Shown piece by piece: positions 7,880 through 17,778 of a stretch of 64,000 nt of DNA. The DNA is taken from NCBI GenBank assembly GCA_039918235.1, contig JBDSHZ010000092.1, positions 9,005 through 73,004 on the forward strand. The letters are read 5' to 3'. The translations under genes were made by a program, and so were the position numbers. The notes under the pieces are model-generated. The model ran no database searches. It worked only from the letters and a program-made list of their open reading frames with translations, and was not told where the DNA came from. The stretch is from Pseudopedobacter sp039918235. Lineage in GTDB: Bacteria > Bacteroidota > Bacteroidia > Sphingobacteriales > Sphingobacteriaceae. The first letter of the stretch is position 1; each line of letters begins with the position of its first letter.

Positions 7880-8916
7880 TGGATATAGCATTTTTAATAG
7901 AGAAGCTGATTATTGTCACTGTTTTATTTACACTGACTTTAACCATTGCTGCATATTCTACTTGGGCCGAGCGTAAAGTAGCGGCCTGGTTGCAGGATAG
8001 GGTTGGTCCGAATAGAGCAGGTATTTTTGGATTGTTGCAACCTTTGGCTGATGGTGGAAAAATGTTTTTCAAAGAAGAAATTATTCCAAGTGGTTCTAAT
8101 AAATGGTTATTTATAGCTGGACCTTCTTTGGCATTATTGGTTTCTTTTTTAGGAACCGCAGTTATCCCTTTCGGGCAAAATATAGAAATTTTCGGCAGAA
8201 TAGTGCCTTTGCAGGTTACAGATATTAATGTAGGGATTTTGTACATTTTCGGAGTAGTTTCTTTAGGTGTTTACGGAATTATGATTGGTGGTTGGGCGTC
8301 CAATAACAAATATTCTTTAATGGGTGCCATACGTGGAGCTTCTCAAAACATCAGTTATGAGATTGCCATGGGACTTTCTATTATCGCCTTATTGTTGGTT
8401 ACCAATAGCTTAAGCTTTAAAGAAATTGCTGAACAGCAACATGGCTGGCATTGGAATATTATTTATCAGCCTTTAGGATTCATCATCTTTTTGGTATGTG
8501 CTTTCGCAGAAACCAATCGTATGCCTTTCGATTTACCGGAATGTGAAACTGAACTGATCGGTGGTTACAACACAGAATATTCGGCTTTCAAAATGGGAGC
8601 TTATATGTTTGCGGAATACATCAATATGTTTGTTTCTTCGGCGGTAATGGCTACTTTATATTTCGGCGGTTACAATTACCCTGGAATGGATGCTGTAAAT
8701 ACGCTACTGGGACCTACTTGGGGCCCATTAATTGGGGTTGCAGTGATGTTCCTTAAAATTATTGCCTTTATCTTTTTCTTTATGTGGGTAAGATGGACCG
8801 TTCCGCGTTTCCGTTATGACCAATTGATGGATTTAGGCTGGAAAGTGTTAATTCCGTTGGCAATTGCCAACATTGTAATTACAGCAATTGTAATTACTGT
8901 AGTAGATAAATTATAA
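7879..8916 (+). CDS. nuoH: NADH-quinone oxidoreductase subunit H
   Basis: NuoH is the membrane subunit that closes the quinone channel and connects the two arms of complex I. The 345-residue, multi-helix product has the family signatures AERKVAAWLQDRVGPNRAG near residue 34 and AETNRMPFDLPECETELIGG near residue 211, the latter forming the acidic quinone-side loop. It starts on the last base of the nuoG stop (TAATG). A 39-base gap with CCTCTTTTTTGGAGAGG-like repeat text precedes nuoI. Confidence 0.97.
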   Translation: MDIAFLIEKLIIVTVLFTLTLTIAAYSTWAERKVAAWLQDRVGPNRAGIFGLLQPLADGGKMFFKEEIIPSGSNKWLFIAGPSLALLVSFLGTAVIPFGQNIEIFGRIVPLQVTDINVGILYIFGVVSLGVYGIMIGGWASNNKYSLMGAIRGASQNISYEIAMGLSIIALLLVTNSLSFKEIAEQQHGWHWNIIYQPLGFIIFLVCAFAETNRMPFDLPECETELIGGYNTEYSAFKMGAYMFAEYINMFVSSAVMATLYFGGYNYPGMDAVNTLLGPTWGPLIGVAVMFLKIIAFIFFFMWVRWTVPRFRYDQLMDLGWKVLIPLAIANIVITAIVITVVDKL

Positions 8917-8955
8917 TGATTTCCTCTTTTTTGGAGAGGATTAAGGTGAGGCTAT

Positions 8956-9480
8956 ATGGAATCATTAAGTGGTAGAAAAAAAGTATTAGAACAAAAACCG
9001 ATGAACTTTATGGAGCGGATGTATCTGCCTGCAATATTCAAAGGAATGGCTATTACTTTTATGCACATGTTCAGGAAAAAGGAAACTATTCATTATCCAG
9101 AGCAGGAACGTGAGTTCTCTGAAAACTGGAGAGGAATGCATTCTTTAAAAAGAGATGAAAACGGTAAAGAGCGCTGTACAGCTTGTGGCCTTTGTGCATT
9201 ATCCTGCCCAGCTGAAGCAATTACCATGATCTCCGCGGAGCGTGAAAAAGGAGAGGAACATTTATACCGCGAGGAGAAATATGCAGCAGTTTATGAAATA
9301 AACATGTTGCGTTGCATTTTCTGTGGTTTATGTGAAGAAGCTTGCCCTAAAGAAGCCATTTATTTAGATGGACCAATAGTGCCGGCAGATTATCTTCGTA
9401 AAGATTTCATTTATGGAAAAGATAAATTAGTGGAAATGCCTATTAATGAGCTGGAAGCATTAAAAGGAGCAATCGTTTAG
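8956..9480 (+). CDS. nuoI: NADH-quinone oxidoreductase subunit I
   Basis: NuoI carries clusters N6a and N6b between NuoG and NuoB. The 174-residue protein has two ferredoxin motifs, CTACGLCALSCPAEAI and CIFCGLCEEACPKEAIY, with the CxxCxxCxxxCP spacing needed for two 4Fe-4S clusters. The N-terminal 50 residues hold the amphipathic membrane-contact region. It is the last subunit before the second probable internal promoter of the cluster. Confidence 0.97.
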   Translation: MESLSGRKKVLEQKPMNFMERMYLPAIFKGMAITFMHMFRKKETIHYPEQEREFSENWRGMHSLKRDENGKERCTACGLCALSCPAEAITMISAEREKGEEHLYREEKYAAVYEINMLRCIFCGLCEEACPKEAIYLDGPIVPADYLRKDFIYGKDKLVEMPINELEALKGAIV

Positions 9481-9519
9481 TTTTAGGTAATATATATCAT
9501 AAATTTTAATCAAAAATTT

Positions 9520-9527
9520 TACCTTTG
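9520..9527 (+). promoter_or_regulatory. probable internal promoter before nuoJ
   Basis: TACCTTTG is an exact TAnnTTTG -7 element in the 79-base gap between nuoI and nuoJ and ends 32 bases before the nuoJ ATG. The surrounding bases are AT-rich. No clear -33 TTG is seen at the standard distance. It could drive nuoJ to nuoN, the membrane arm, separately. Confidence 0.5.
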
Positions 9528-9559
9528 CGCTTCCGAAAAGGTAATTAACTAGCAGACAA

Positions 9560-10063
9560 ATGAGTTTATTTTACTTAGTCGCATTTCTTTCCATCCTATT
9601 CTCCTTGCTGGTAATATTTACCAAAAATCCGGTTTATAGTGTGTTATACCTTATCGCTACTTTTTTCACCTTTACCATTCATTATATTTTACTGAATGCT
9701 CAGTTTCTGGCAGTGGTAAACTTTATAGTTTACATGGGAGCCATCATGGTACTGTTCCTTTTTGTGTTGATGTTAATGAACTTAAATAAAGAAACAGAGC
9801 CAATAAAATCTAAACTGGTCACTATTATAGGGGTAATTGCAGGAGGAAGTTTATTGGTAACTTTAGTAGCCACCATTAATGCCATGCAAACCACGGGCGT
9901 AAGTAAATTGCCCAATTCTGATATTGGTTTGGTAGAAAATCTTGGAAAGGTGCTTTTCAGTGAATTCCTTTTGCCATTCGAAATTTCTTCAATCCTATTG
10001 CTTACTGCAATGGTTGGAGCCGTATTATTAGCTAAAAAAGATAAAAGAACTCAAAATGGATAA
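9560..10063 (+). CDS. nuoJ: NADH-quinone oxidoreductase subunit J
   Basis: NuoJ is a five-helix membrane-arm subunit. The 167-residue product shows the conserved third helix (NFIVYMGAIMVLFLFVLMLM) that contains the family's pi-bulge region, and a C-terminal helix ISSILLLTAMVGAVLLAKK. It overlaps nuoK by 8 bases. It opens the second half of the operon, which encodes only membrane proteins. Confidence 0.96.
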   Translation: MSLFYLVAFLSILFSLLVIFTKNPVYSVLYLIATFFTFTIHYILLNAQFLAVVNFIVYMGAIMVLFLFVLMLMNLNKETEPIKSKLVTIIGVIAGGSLLVTLVATINAMQTTGVSKLPNSDIGLVENLGKVLFSEFLLPFEISSILLLTAMVGAVLLAKKDKRTQNG

Positions 10064-10385
10064 TATCGCTTCAACCATTCAGGTAGTTCCACTTAATCAT
10101 TATATTTTATTAAGTGCAGTCATATTCACCATTGGTGTAATTGGAGTTTTAATTAGAAGAAACGCCATCATTATTTTCATGTCGGTAGAATTGATGTTGA
10201 ACGCTGTAAACCTTTTATTGGTTGCTTTCTCTGCCTATAGCGGAGATGCTTCTGGTCAGGTTTTCGTATTCTTCATAATGGCTTTGGCCGCTGCAGAAGT
10301 AGCGGTTGGGTTGGCCATTATTGTAATGGTTTATAGAAATACCAGCTCTATAGATATCAATGTGTTAAACAGGTTAAAGTGGTAA
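10056..10385 (+). CDS. nuoK: NADH-quinone oxidoreductase subunit K
   Basis: NuoK is a 109-residue, three-helix antiporter-like subunit. The two membrane glutamates important for proton transfer are visible, in SVELMLNAVNLLLV (second helix) and AAAEVAVGLAII (third helix). Its ATG lies inside nuoJ. The length is normal for the family. Confidence 0.97.
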   Translation: MDNIASTIQVVPLNHYILLSAVIFTIGVIGVLIRRNAIIIFMSVELMLNAVNLLLVAFSAYSGDASGQVFVFFIMALAAAEVAVGLAIIVMVYRNTSSIDINVLNRLKW

Positions 10386-10402
10386 TATTTTTATAAAACT
10401 AG

Positions 10403-12304
10403 ATGATAGACTTAGTTTGGTTAATTCCTTTATTTCCTTTTATAGGTTTCCTGATCTGTGGTTTAGGAAGGAACATTCTTCCTAAAACAGCTATTGGAGC
10501 CATAGCTAGTTTAGCTATTTTGGCTTCTTTTGCGGTTAGTTTAGGAATATTTTTTGAATTTGATGCCACAGAACCTATAATAGTCACACTATTTGACTGG
10601 ATCAAGGTTGGCGGAATTCATATTCCTTTCTCTTTTCAGATTGATCAGTTGAGCATTTTAATGCTATTGATTATCACTGGGATAGGATCTTTAATCCATA
10701 TTTATTCCACAGGATACATGAGTCATGATGCCGGTTTTGGGAAGTTTTTCTCCTACCTCAACCTGTTTGTGTTCTTTATGCTATTGTTGGTGTTGGGATC
10801 CAATTATGTGATCATGTTTATCGGTTGGGAAGGCGTTGGTTTGTGTTCCTATTTATTAATCGGTTTCTGGTTTACAAACGGTGCTTTTGCCGATGCGGCC
10901 AAGAAAGCTTTCATCATGAACAGAATTGGTGATTTGGGATTCTTATTAGGCGTATTCTTAATCATTTCCACTTTTGGAAGTGTTTCTTTCGCAGAGATTT
11001 TCCCTAAAGCGCAATCCATGATATCAGGAGATGCGACATTAACTTTAATTACGATACTTTTATTTATAGGCGCTACAGGTAAATCGGCACAGTTGCCTTT
11101 ATTCACTTGGTTGCCTGATGCAATGGCTGGTCCAACTCCGGTTTCTGCTTTGATTCATGCGGCCACGATGGTTACTGCAGGTATTTATATGATCGCAAGG
11201 TCTAATATTCTATTTACCCTTTCCCCAGTTACCATGAGTGTAATTGCAGTAATAGGTTTAGCTACCGCGATTATTGCAGCAATTATTGCTTTAACTCAAA
11301 CGGATATTAAAAAAGTATTGGCTTATTCTACTGTATCCCAATTAGGATATATGTTCTTAGGATTAGGTGTGGGTGCTTATACCGGAGCTTTTTTCCACGT
11401 ACTTACTCACGCTTTCTTTAAAGCATTATTGTTCTTAGGGGCAGGTTCAGTAATCCATGCCATGAGTGATGAACAAGATATGCGTAAAATGGGCGGGTTA
11501 AAGAAAAAATTACCCATTACCTTTTTCACCATGCTGATGGGAACCTTGGCCATTTCTGGTTTACCTCCATTTGCAGGATTCTTCTCAAAAGATGAAATTT
11601 TAGCTCACGTATTTGAGCACAACAAAATATTATGGATTATCGGGGTATTAGGAGCAATGCTAACCGCATTCTACATGTTCAGAATGATGTTTCTTACTTT
11701 CTGGGGAGATTTCCGCGGAACGGAAGAACAAAAACATCATTTACATGAATCCCCAACTTCAATGACCATTCCTCTAATTGTTTTAGCGGTACTTTCTGTT
11801 ATTGGTGGTTTCATCGGTATTCCAGAAGTATTGGGTGGTGGCCATTGGCTAGCTCATTATTTAGCACCTGTTTTTGAAGGTTCTGGTTCAAGATTAGCAG
11901 AACTTTCTTTAGATCACGCTACTGAATGGATTTTAATGGCGGTTTCAGTTGGTGGAGTAATTGTAGCAATTGTTTATGCTTATATTAAATACATTAAAAA
12001 CAGTCATGTTCCAGTAATGGATCCAGAATCAAGAGGCGCTTTAGCTAAAGTATCTTACCACAAGTTTTATTTTGATGAATTTTACAATGCCATCATTCAA
12101 AAACCTTTAGATTGGCTCTCAGGCTTTTTCTTTAAAGTGGTGGATAAGTCGGGTATTGATGGAATAGTGAATGGTTTTGGAAAAGGATCAATAGAAGCCA
12201 GTAAGGGATTGAGGTTGTTGCAAACTGGAAATGTAGGTTTCTACATATTTGCAATGGTAATTGGGGTAGTTGCGGCGCTGTTATATAGTTTTGTTAAATT
12301 TTAA
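10403..12304 (+). CDS. nuoL: NADH-quinone oxidoreductase subunit L
   Basis: NuoL is the distal proton-pumping subunit with the long lateral helix. The 633-residue protein keeps the channel glutamate in GWEGVGLCSYLLIGFW and the lysine in ATGKSAQLPLFTWLPDAM. The conserved HAATMVTAGIYMIAR segment follows. The C-terminal 150 residues include the amphipathic connector and a final hydrophobic anchor (FAMVIGVVAALLYSF). It lies 17 bases after nuoK. Confidence 0.97.
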   Translation: MIDLVWLIPLFPFIGFLICGLGRNILPKTAIGAIASLAILASFAVSLGIFFEFDATEPIIVTLFDWIKVGGIHIPFSFQIDQLSILMLLIITGIGSLIHIYSTGYMSHDAGFGKFFSYLNLFVFFMLLLVLGSNYVIMFIGWEGVGLCSYLLIGFWFTNGAFADAAKKAFIMNRIGDLGFLLGVFLIISTFGSVSFAEIFPKAQSMISGDATLTLITILLFIGATGKSAQLPLFTWLPDAMAGPTPVSALIHAATMVTAGIYMIARSNILFTLSPVTMSVIAVIGLATAIIAAIIALTQTDIKKVLAYSTVSQLGYMFLGLGVGAYTGAFFHVLTHAFFKALLFLGAGSVIHAMSDEQDMRKMGGLKKKLPITFFTMLMGTLAISGLPPFAGFFSKDEILAHVFEHNKILWIIGVLGAMLTAFYMFRMMFLTFWGDFRGTEEQKHHLHESPTSMTIPLIVLAVLSVIGGFIGIPEVLGGGHWLAHYLAPVFEGSGSRLAELSLDHATEWILMAVSVGGVIVAIVYAYIKYIKNSHVPVMDPESRGALAKVSYHKFYFDEFYNAIIQKPLDWLSGFFFKVVDKSGIDGIVNGFGKGSIEASKGLRLLQTGNVGFYIFAMVIGVVAALLYSFVKF

Positions 12305-12324
12305 GATTCTGAATTAAGATATAG

Positions 12325-13782
12325 ATGGATTATTTATTACTCTTATTGTTTTTTCCTCTTATTGGTTCGTTAGCTTGTTTGCTCAATAAAAAGGCAGCAA
12401 AACAAACAGCTTTTATAAGCTCATTAATTACGCTTGCTTACACCGTAGTATTATTGACAAAATTTGTTCCTGATGCTAGCCGACAATTTGTGGTAGATTA
12501 TCCTTGGATCCAGCAATTGGGAATTCATTTCAAAGCCGGTATAGATGGAATTAGTATGATCATGGTTTTATTAACCACAGGTCTTGTTCCATTAATTATT
12601 CTTTCTTCCTTTAAAAGGGAATTTAAAAATTCCGCTGCTTTATATGCATTAGTGCTTTTCATGCAGTTTGGGTTATTAATTGTATTTACCGCATTAGATG
12701 GTTTCTTATTTTATGTAGGATGGGAAATTGCATTGATTCCGATTTATTTTATCTGTGCCATTTGGGGCGGAGCAGATCGCATCCGTGTAAACATGAAATT
12801 CTTCATTTATACTTTTGCCGGTTCATTGTTCATGCTTTTAGGAATCATTTACCTGCATTTACAAACTCCTGGAAACAGTTACGATATTGACGCATTCTAT
12901 TCGCTGAATTTAGATTCGGCAACGCAAGGCTGGTTATTCTGGTGTTTCTTTATTGCTTTTGCCATTAAGATGCCGATTTTTCCTTTTCATACTTGGCAAC
13001 CAGATACCTATACAGAAGCTCCTACTATGGGAACCATGTTGCTTGCAGGTATCATGTTGAAAATGGGTATTTATGGAGTAATCAGATGGTTGATTCCCAT
13101 AGTACCGTTTGGCTTTATACAATGGAAAGAATTGGCAATGATCCTTTCCGTCATTGGAATTGTTTATGCTTCCATTATTGCATTTAAGCAGAAAGACATC
13201 AAACGCTTAGTTGCTTATTCATCTATTGCACACGTAGGTTTAATTGCAGCAGGAATCTTCGCATGGAATGTAGAAGGTCTTCAGGGAGCGATGATCCAAA
13301 TGCTGAATCATGGAATTAACGTGATAGGTTTGTTTTTCATCATGGATATCATCATCAACAGATTAGGAACAAGAGAAATGGACCAAATGGGCGGGATTGC
13401 TAAAATAGCTCCGAAGTTTGCCATTGCTTTTTTAATTGTGATTTTAGGGACTGTAGCTCTACCATTAACAAATGGGTTTATTGGAGAATTTTTGTTGCTG
13501 AATGCAGTTTATCAATATGGAATATGGTTTGTTGCAATTGCAGGCTTAACCATTATTTTTGGTGCGGTTTACATGTTAAGAATGTACAAGAATGTAATGC
13601 AAGGGCAGTTAAGCGAACTGGCCAGCTCATTTAAAGATATCAAAGGTTCAGAAATAGCTGTTTTAACTATTATCTGTACCCTAATTATAGTGATCGGTTT
13701 TTATCCAAAACCAATTCTTCACCTTTCAGAAGCTGCGGTAAATGGATTGATCAGTCAGGTAAATAACAAATTAGCATTTTAA
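12325..13782 (+). CDS. nuoM: NADH-quinone oxidoreductase subunit M
   Basis: NuoM is the second antiporter-like proton channel. The 485-residue, roughly 14-helix product has the key glutamate in FYVGWEIALIPIYF and the lysine segment KMPIFPFHTWQPDTYTEAPT followed by LLAGIMLKMGIYG. Both are diagnostic of NuoM rather than NuoL or NuoN. It follows nuoL by 20 bases and precedes nuoN by 8. Confidence 0.97.
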   Translation: MDYLLLLLFFPLIGSLACLLNKKAAKQTAFISSLITLAYTVVLLTKFVPDASRQFVVDYPWIQQLGIHFKAGIDGISMIMVLLTTGLVPLIILSSFKREFKNSAALYALVLFMQFGLLIVFTALDGFLFYVGWEIALIPIYFICAIWGGADRIRVNMKFFIYTFAGSLFMLLGIIYLHLQTPGNSYDIDAFYSLNLDSATQGWLFWCFFIAFAIKMPIFPFHTWQPDTYTEAPTMGTMLLAGIMLKMGIYGVIRWLIPIVPFGFIQWKELAMILSVIGIVYASIIAFKQKDIKRLVAYSSIAHVGLIAAGIFAWNVEGLQGAMIQMLNHGINVIGLFFIMDIIINRLGTREMDQMGGIAKIAPKFAIAFLIVILGTVALPLTNGFIGEFLLLNAVYQYGIWFVAIAGLTIIFGAVYMLRMYKNVMQGQLSELASSFKDIKGSEIAVLTIICTLIIVIGFYPKPILHLSEAAVNGLISQVNNKLAF

Positions 13783-13790
13783 CTCGAAGA

Positions 13791-15176
13791 ATGAATTCTT
13801 TAATAGTCATATCAATTTTAGCCATCGTAGTTCTTTATTTGGGATTATTTAAAGCAAAGAATGCCTTATTACCAGTTACCATTATGGGTTTATTGGGCGC
13901 TTTGGTTTTAGCTATTATGGAGTGGAACAGTGGAGCAACTGCAATTTATAGCGGAATGATGCTATTTGATAACTTTGCAGTGGCTTTCTCCAGTTTAACC
14001 ATCGTCTCCACTATTTTAATTCTTCAGCTGTCAAAGAATTATTTCGAAAAAATCAGTGAAAACGTAGCTGAATATTATACCATTATTCTTTTTGCTTTGG
14101 CAGGAATTATTGTTATGGTCTCTTACCACAACTTAGCCATGCTTTTTGTAGGCTTAGAAATCATGTCGGTGAGTTTATATATCCTTGCGGGGATAAAGAA
14201 AAGAGATTTTGCATCTAATGAAGCGGCATTAAAGTATTTTTTAATGGGTGCTTTTTCTACAGGATTCTTACTTTTTGGGATCGCTTTAATTTATGGAGCA
14301 TCGCATTCGTTTGATATGAGTGTAATTGCTCAATACGTAACTGATCGTCCAATTGCTGGAGAAATTGATCCTATGTTTTATGTAGGTATTGTATTAATGA
14401 TTGTTGGTTTAAGCTTTAAGATTGGCGCTGCTCCTTTTCATTTTTGGACACCCGATGTTTATGAAGGCTCTCCAACTTTGATTACTGCTTTCATGTCTAC
14501 AGTGGTAAAGACTGCAGGTTTTGCTGCTTTTCTTCGCTTATTCATGATTTGTTTTGCACCATTGGCAGATTTCTGGATGCCAACTTTATTGATCATTACT
14601 GTTCTTACTTTATTTATAGGCAACATTACTGCATTGTACCAAACAAATTTTAAAAGAATGCTGGCTTTTTCCAGCATCTCACATGCAGGATACATGCTAT
14701 TTGCAATTGTTGCATTAGGCAGTACTTCCGTAAATTCTGTTTTTGTATATGCGGCAGCTTATTCTATTGCTTCAATTGTTGCTTTTGGCGTATTGATTTT
14801 AGTGAAAGAGCAAACAGGTGGTGAAAACTTTGATAATTTTAACGGTTTAGGGAAGAGAAACCCGTTTTTGGCTTTTGTGCTAACTGTGGCAATGCTTTCA
14901 TTAGCAGGTATTCCTTTAACAGCAGGCTTCATCGGTAAATTCTTTATGTTCTCTACAGCATTACAAGAATATCACATCTGGTTGGTTATTTTGGCAATTG
15001 TAAATGCTGTAATTGGTATTTTCTATTATTTCAGAGTGATTGTAGCCATGTATTTTAAAGAAGCAGAACGCAAGGAATTAACTTCATCCGGCTATTATAA
15101 TTTTGTGCTTGCCGTATCTGCAATAGCAACAATTGTTTTGGGAGTTTATCCTTCTCTAATCACGGATCTTTTTTAA
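13791..15176 (+). CDS. nuoN: NADH-quinone oxidoreductase subunit N
   Basis: NuoN is the third antiporter-like subunit and closes the operon. The 461-residue protein shows LFVGLEIMSVSLYILAG with the channel glutamate, KIGAAPFHFWTPDVYEGSPT with the lysine, and LAGIPLTAGFIGKF late in the sequence. No strong terminator follows: the next gene begins 52 bases later on the same strand, so read-through is possible. Confidence 0.97.
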   Translation: MNSLIVISILAIVVLYLGLFKAKNALLPVTIMGLLGALVLAIMEWNSGATAIYSGMMLFDNFAVAFSSLTIVSTILILQLSKNYFEKISENVAEYYTIILFALAGIIVMVSYHNLAMLFVGLEIMSVSLYILAGIKKRDFASNEAALKYFLMGAFSTGFLLFGIALIYGASHSFDMSVIAQYVTDRPIAGEIDPMFYVGIVLMIVGLSFKIGAAPFHFWTPDVYEGSPTLITAFMSTVVKTAGFAAFLRLFMICFAPLADFWMPTLLIITVLTLFIGNITALYQTNFKRMLAFSSISHAGYMLFAIVALGSTSVNSVFVYAAAYSIASIVAFGVLILVKEQTGGENFDNFNGLGKRNPFLAFVLTVAMLSLAGIPLTAGFIGKFFMFSTALQEYHIWLVILAIVNAVIGIFYYFRVIVAMYFKEAERKELTSSGYYNFVLAVSAIATIVLGVYPSLITDLF

Positions 15177-15228
15177 AATTCACTTAGTTATAAAATTGCA
15201 ATAATATTTGTAGTTTTATAATGAAACT

Positions 15229-15897
15229 ATGCATGAACTCTGGGAGTACATCACAAAGCTGTCTGATGCACAGCAAATCATTCACAAAGGAGGATTTTAT
15301 TTAATCTTATTTGTCGTTTTTGCGGAAACTGGCCTATTTTTTGGCTTTTTTCTTCCTGGTGACTATTTGTTGTTTTTAGCGGGAATGTTTGTGGCAACCG
15401 GCAGGTTAGATGTGAGCATTTTGGTAATGATTGTAGGCTTAATAATGGCCGCTTTTATAGGAAACTTTGTAGGATATTGGTTTGGGTATAGAACTGGGCC
15501 AGTTTTGTATAAAAGAAAAGATTCATTTTTTTTCAAAAAGAAATACCTCAAAGCTGCAGAAGTATACTATAAAAAGCAGGGTGCTTTTGCGCTAATAGTA
15601 GGCAGATTTGTACCTATAGTGCGTACTTTTGCACCTATTTTTGCAGGAGTTGTAAAATTAGATATAAAGCGATTTGCTTTTTATAACTTTGCAGGTGCAG
15701 TATTATGGATTTCTTCTCTTACCCTTCTCGGATATTTCTTAGGTAAAGAGTTTGAAAAACAGATAGAAGATTATCTTGGTTATATTATTTTGGGTTTTAT
15801 TTTAATTACAACCATTCCCTTAATAGCAGCATTTTTAAGAAGAAATATTGGTAGAAAAGTAGAAACAGAAACAGAAGAAGATTTAGAAAATGACTAA
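15229..15897 (+). CDS. DedA-family membrane protein
   Basis: This 222-residue inner-membrane protein belongs to the DedA/SNARE-associated family, whose members flip or move phospholipids or undecaprenyl phosphate. Visible signatures are ETGLFFGFFLPGDYLLFLAG near residues 32-51, the GNFVGYWFGYRTG segment, and the arginine-rich GRFVPIVRTFAPIFAG around residues 125-140. It overlaps ppa by 8 bases. The substrate cannot be read from sequence. Confidence 0.93.
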   Translation: MHELWEYITKLSDAQQIIHKGGFYLILFVVFAETGLFFGFFLPGDYLLFLAGMFVATGRLDVSILVMIVGLIMAAFIGNFVGYWFGYRTGPVLYKRKDSFFFKKKYLKAAEVYYKKQGAFALIVGRFVPIVRTFAPIFAGVVKLDIKRFAFYNFAGAVLWISSLTLLGYFLGKEFEKQIEDYLGYIILGFILITTIPLIAAFLRRNIGRKVETETEEDLEND

Positions 15898-16435
15898 TAA
15901 TCATCACCCTTGGCACTCCATTTCACCTGGAGAAAATTCGCCACAAACAGTAACTGCAATCATTGAAATCCCTAAAGGATCTAAAGCGAAATATGAAATA
16001 GATAAAGACTCAGGCTTGCTAAGGTTAGATAGGATGCTGTTTTCATCAGTAATGTATCCTGCCAATTATGGCTTCATTCCGCAAACTTACTGTGACGATC
16101 ATGATCCACTAGATATTTTAGTGCTCTGCTCTGCAGATGTTTATCCAATGTCAATGATTGAAGCTAAGGTGATTGGCGTAATGCACATGGTAGATAATGG
16201 TGAGCAGGACGACAAAATCATCGCAGTAGCAAAAAACGATATGTCTGTTAATTATATTGAGGATTTAGAAGAATTACCTCCTCATACCATGAAAGAAATT
16301 GTTCGTTTCTTTCAGGATTATAAGGCATTAGAAGAGAAAAATGTACAAATTGAGCATCTTTTAGGAAAAAGATATGCTTACAAAGTGATTGAAGAAAGTA
16401 TAGAGCTTTACAATAAAGTAATTAGAGACAAATAA
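15890..16435 (+). CDS. ppa: inorganic pyrophosphatase (family I)
   Basis: This cytosolic enzyme hydrolyses pyrophosphate to phosphate and drives biosynthetic reactions. The 181-residue product has the family I metal-binding signature CDDHDPLDILVL with three aspartates, the upstream YPANYGFIPQTY strand, and the KNDMSVNYIEDLEELP segment. Length matches the single-domain bacterial form. It starts inside the dedA gene and is followed after 2 bases by the CBS-domain gene, indicating one transcript. Confidence 0.95.
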   Translation: MTNNHHPWHSISPGENSPQTVTAIIEIPKGSKAKYEIDKDSGLLRLDRMLFSSVMYPANYGFIPQTYCDDHDPLDILVLCSADVYPMSMIEAKVIGVMHMVDNGEQDDKIIAVAKNDMSVNYIEDLEELPPHTMKEIVRFFQDYKALEEKNVQIEHLLGKRYAYKVIEESIELYNKVIRDK

Positions 16436-16437
16436 AA

Positions 16438-17778
16438 ATGGACCCCCATCCCGAAATTAGTGGTTTTAGTATTTTCTTAACCTTATTCTTAGTGGTGCTG
16501 AACGGATTTTTCGTTGCAGCAGAATTTGCTATTGTTAAGGTAAGAGGCTCTCAGATAGAGATAAAAGCCAAAACAGGTAGTAAAGTTGCAAAGATTGCAA
16601 AGCACATGACTTCTCATTTAGACGGCTATCTGGCCGCTACTCAATTAGGAATCACTTTAGCTTCTCTTGGTTTAGGTTGGGTGGGTGAAGAAGTGATGTC
16701 CAATCTGGTCATGAATATTTTTGGCTTTCTTTCTTTGCCTATTGCAGAAAACGTGGCGACTAATATTGGTCATGTGTTGGCCTTTACCATCATTACCATT
16801 TTACATATTGTTTTTGGAGAATTAGCACCAAAGACTTTAGCCATACAAAGGCCGGTGGCTACAACCATGGCTATAGCTTTACCTTTGCAATTCTTTTATT
16901 TGATATTCAGACCTTTTATTTACGTTTTAAACGGATTTGCGAATATCATCTTGAAGTTGGTTGGTATCAATACCGCAAATGCACATGAGGCGATTCATTC
17001 TTCTGAGGAATTACAATACCTATTAGATCAAGGAAAAGAATCGGGTGCGTTAGATAAAGCAGAACACGAACTCATTAAAAATGTATTCGATTTTAATGAA
17101 CGTGTGGTAAAAAATATCATGGTGCCCCGTACAAAAATTTCTGCAATTGAGCTGGCCGCAACTCAGGAAGAACTGTTGGATACCATCATTTCAGAAGGGT
17201 ATTCAAGAATTCCTGTTTATGATGAAACCATAGATAAAATTGTGGGAATTGTACATGCTAAAGACATTCTTTCTTTAATTGTAAAGCATGGTCAGTTTAA
17301 TTTAGTTGATATTTTAAGAAAGCCTCTTTTTGTCCCTGAATCAAAGAAAATTAATGATTTAATGGCCGAGCTGAAATTAAAGCGCATCCAGATTGCCATA
17401 GTATTGGATGAGTTTGGAGGAACAGCAGGGATGGTGACTTTAGAAGATATTGTAGAAGAGTTGGTGGGGGATATTCAGGATGAATACGATGAAGAAAAAC
17501 CATTGGTAGAGAAAGTTTCAGACAATGAATTTATAGTTACCGCATCAGCTTCTGTTTATGATGCCAATGAATTTCTTCCTCATGATTTGCCCGAAGATGA
17601 GGATTATGATACCGTAGTTGGTTTGCTGAGTGAAATCTTTGGAAAAATTCCTGAAGTTGGAGAAACGAAAGAATTCAATGGCTATATATTTACCATCCTT
17701 AAAAAGATAGATCAAAACATCGAATCTGTAAAATTACAGATGATTATTGAGAAAGAAGACGCAGTAGACGAGCATTAA
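16438..17778 (+). CDS. CNNM/CorC-type membrane protein with CBS pair
   Basis: This 446-residue protein has the three-part layout of the CNNM/HlyC-CorC family. An N-terminal DUF21 membrane domain spans about residues 1-190 (ATQLGITLASLGLGWVGEE is conserved). A CBS-domain pair covers about 205-335 (VVKNIMVPRTKI and DEFGGTAGMVTLEDIVEELVG). A C-terminal transporter-associated domain covers about 350-435. Relatives affect magnesium or other divalent cation export. Older haemolysin labels for this family are unreliable. It abuts rsmE with no gap. Confidence 0.92.
   Translation: MDPHPEISGFSIFLTLFLVVLNGFFVAAEFAIVKVRGSQIEIKAKTGSKVAKIAKHMTSHLDGYLAATQLGITLASLGLGWVGEEVMSNLVMNIFGFLSLPIAENVATNIGHVLAFTIITILHIVFGELAPKTLAIQRPVATTMAIALPLQFFYLIFRPFIYVLNGFANIILKLVGINTANAHEAIHSSEELQYLLDQGKESGALDKAEHELIKNVFDFNERVVKNIMVPRTKISAIELAATQEELLDTIISEGYSRIPVYDETIDKIVGIVHAKDILSLIVKHGQFNLVDILRKPLFVPESKKINDLMAELKLKRIQIAIVLDEFGGTAGMVTLEDIVEELVGDIQDEYDEEKPLVEKVSDNEFIVTASASVYDANEFLPHDLPEDEDYDTVVGLLSEIFGKIPEVGETKEFNGYIFTILKKIDQNIESVKLQMIIEKEDAVDEH

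Noticed and set aside
7869..8246. 125-codon minus-strand ORF opposite nuoH
   Set aside because: It overlaps the conserved N-terminal half of NuoH and shows no independent start signal or motif.
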